A stretch of DNA of 64,000 nt, taken from positions 36,448,366 through 36,512,365 of the forward strand of contig NC_063061.1 of the NCBI RefSeq assembly GCF_018812025.1, given 5' to 3'. Positions 62,104-64,000 of this stretch are shown here, one piece after another. The number at the start of each line of letters is the position of its first letter. Position 1 is the first letter of the stretch. Position numbers and translations under genes: made by a program. The notes under the pieces were generated by a model that was not told where the DNA came from, did no database searches, and saw nothing but the letters and a program-made list of their open reading frames with translations. The stretch is from Megalobrama amblycephala (lineage: Eukaryota; Chordata; Actinopteri; Cypriniformes; Xenocyprididae).

Positions 62104-62755
62104 GCTCCCTTTTTCCGCTGAACTAAGCTGTGATTCCCCCATCATTAGGGATTTCTCTCTTGTTCTCTTGTTCTCTCTCTCTCCTTTTTTCTTTCCAGAT
62201 AATATGAACCAACTTAGAAACCACTTGAAAACAATCTGTGCCACAGGGGCCAAATTTAAACTTTTGTCACATCAGTTAATGGTGGGTGATTTGAGAGTTT
62301 TTAGCGATAAATTTGTATTACTTGCCATTAAACTGTATTTTGCATTATTTTATTACAAATAATACAATTCTGTACCTATGACAATGTACTTATTTAGCTG
62401 TTTTCCATGCATTATTGTTATTATCTCATTTGCAGCATTATATACTCTATAAAACAAGCCAGATGTCACGTTAACATGAAGGGACATTTTGATTTTTTCC
62501 CTTGTTTTGATTTTGATGGCTTCATGTATTTGTCACCACATGGAGTTCTAAATAAAAAAATATATGATTTATATATTTATATTTCCACTGGTAAAAGTGT
62601 TTTGAGTCATGACAGATTGATTTGTGTGCATTATATTGCAGTTTAAGTTACCAGTCAACTGAGGAGAAACCCTGAAAAGGACATTTTTACTCACATATGC
62701 AGCTCAGTGAGTGTTAATTTTGGACCCTGGTCAGAAAATGCACAAACTGGGACAC

Positions 62756-62759
62756 TCAC

Positions 62760-62796
<37 letters not shown>
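62756..62796 (+). repeat. (CT)n then (CA)n microsatellite
   Basis: Compound simple repeat. Confidence 0.95.
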
Positions 62797-64000
62797 TCAA
62801 GCATGCAACCACAGCAATGGACACAAAACACACACTAACTCACACAGACTAGAAAAAGATTAGCTGTTGTGAGATGTGAAATATTATTGCAATCAGCATG
62901 AAATAACATTTGCAACTCATTTGTGTAATCTGACATATTTCTGAGTGAACTGGATATGCTGTGTCAAGAGAAAAAATGTAGGGCAGGACTTCTAATCAAT
63001 GGGAACTAAATGGATGGTCACTCAACATTTTTACACTCCCTCTTTTCATGACTTTTCTTTATTTTACTCTAATAATAGTGTTTTTATAGTCCTACATCCT
63101 CCTTGTGGGTGTGTGGGCCAGATCTCTGAACAATAAATAGCCTTCATACGTGTCAACTACACGCGATGTGATAAGATTCTACACCAGACGCGACGCGACT
63201 ATGAGACGCAACACAAATCGATCAAAAACCGCAGCCAATTAGAAGAGCGCAAGGGCAGGTTCTCTTGGGAAGCACGCTGCGATCACAATGAAATGGATGA
63301 GTACATAATCAAATTCATAAATATTACTCAATTTAAACATTATTTAAAGTACATACTGAGTGACTGAAACAATCTTTGTCATAGAATACACTTGTTTATT
63401 CACAAACAGTTTGAACATCCTTGTGCCCATTTACTTAATTTCACGATCTGAGGTGAATTATCCACAACTACTTTCAGTACGGCTACAAAGCTGAGAACAC
63501 AAAATGATATTCAAACTGAAATTAAATGATTTTAACATAAATAAAGCACATAAACAGTACCTGAGATTATCATTACCATACTTTGTGTTGTTGTTCCAGC
63601 AGTGACGTCGTAGAAAAATAGAAACCGTTGCTAAAATAGAACCATCTCGCGGACAAAAACTCTGATTAGTAGAAGATTGATTTGTCACGGCATGACCTCT
63701 TGGCTGAATTAAAAGAATGATATTTTTGCAATAAATTCGAGTAGGCTGCATATTTTTACATTTTGAGTGTATTACTATATGTTATATGTCGAATTCATGT
63801 TTATAAAAAAGACGCTGTAGACGCCGTGACATCATATCATGACTGCTGCAACATCCAATGAAATTTCTCATGTTCAAAGTATAGTGTGACCGCGGCATAA
63901 CGTGGAAAAAATTTTGATCCAAGCGGAAACCTCACCCAGTTTCTCTTGAAGCCAATACGGAAGTGACTTAAACTGCAATTCATCGACTGGCCGCTAGGGA

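Larger units (their letters stand above)
50698..64000 (-). other. ntng2 intron upstream of the LamNT exon, to the window edge
   Basis: The exon with the signal peptide and LamNT start should come next in this direction. I did not find its Cys-rich coding pattern, so it probably lies beyond 64000. Besides the mobile elements listed separately, no feature was recognised at 51972-53479, 55250-57050, 57230-58110, 58180-59360, 59640-60826 (repeat-like, with cactgtaaaa ends near 59728 and 60750), 61360-62050 and 62800-64000. Confidence 0.7.

Noticed and set aside
1..64000. CRISPR arrays, bacterial operons, phage or retroviral genes
   Set aside because: The tandem arrays have no unique spacers, the sequence is eukaryotic, and no reverse transcriptase, integrase or capsid-like frame was seen.

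Overview
The window looks like vertebrate nuclear DNA from a teleost fish, most likely a cyprinid such as carp, goldfish or a Danio relative. Reasons: AT-rich sequence, very long introns, split exons with GT-AG borders, many microsatellites, a Tc1/mariner element, a tRNA-derived SINE and dozens of short terminal-inverted-repeat (TIR) elements of cyprinid type. There is no bacterial gene organisation. Species is inferred from repeat style only.

One host gene is recognised: netrin-G2 (ntng2), a GPI-anchored neuronal adhesion protein, on the minus strand, so it is read from high to low coordinates. The window holds its middle. A large laminin N-terminal (LamNT) exon lies at 50054-50697. It is followed after a 30.6 kb intron by the first laminin-type EGF (LE1) exon at 19261-19433, then by a 36-nt micro-exon at 15485-15520. 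The LamNT, LE1 and micro-exon reading phases interlock exactly. The first coding exon (signal peptide) should lie above 64000 and the LE2, LE3 and GPI-signal exons below 1; I found neither inside.

Below the micro-exon, in the region where mammalian netrin-Gs carry a short alternatively spliced 'unknown domain', I found four further candidate exons that are not in standard netrin-G descriptions: 9118-9300 (Pro-rich), 6794-6898 and 6355-6495 (charged), and a giant one at 2659-6278. All four have splice borders in the same phase as the micro-exon, so each can be included or skipped without changing frame or creating a stop. The giant exon encodes about 1,200 residues, mostly about 75 copies of a 14-residue His/Pro/Glu repeat (NPHESMHKPHEPIV). 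One missing base near 4430 interrupts its frame; restoring it makes the exon an exact multiple of three. If used, this would turn a protein of roughly 500-600 residues into one with a very long His-rich stalk between LE1 and LE2. This is the main discovery candidate.

The rest is intronic. 6.9-9.1 kb and 9.6-11 kb hold nested DNA elements. 15.8-18.1, 21.2-22.4, 24.2-26.0 and 30.7-32.9 kb hold four copies of what looks like one MITE family whose interior has expanded into about 20-bp minisatellites. 33-37 kb is AT-rich with (TA)n tracts and a long foldback element. 39-42 kb holds a TIR element and a SINE. 44.0-45.6 kb is a Tc1 element with an intact 339-residue transposase reading frame. 50.7-64 kb is intron upstream of the LamNT exon and contains a hAT-type MITE with a perfect 8-bp target duplication, foldbacks and several TIR elements.
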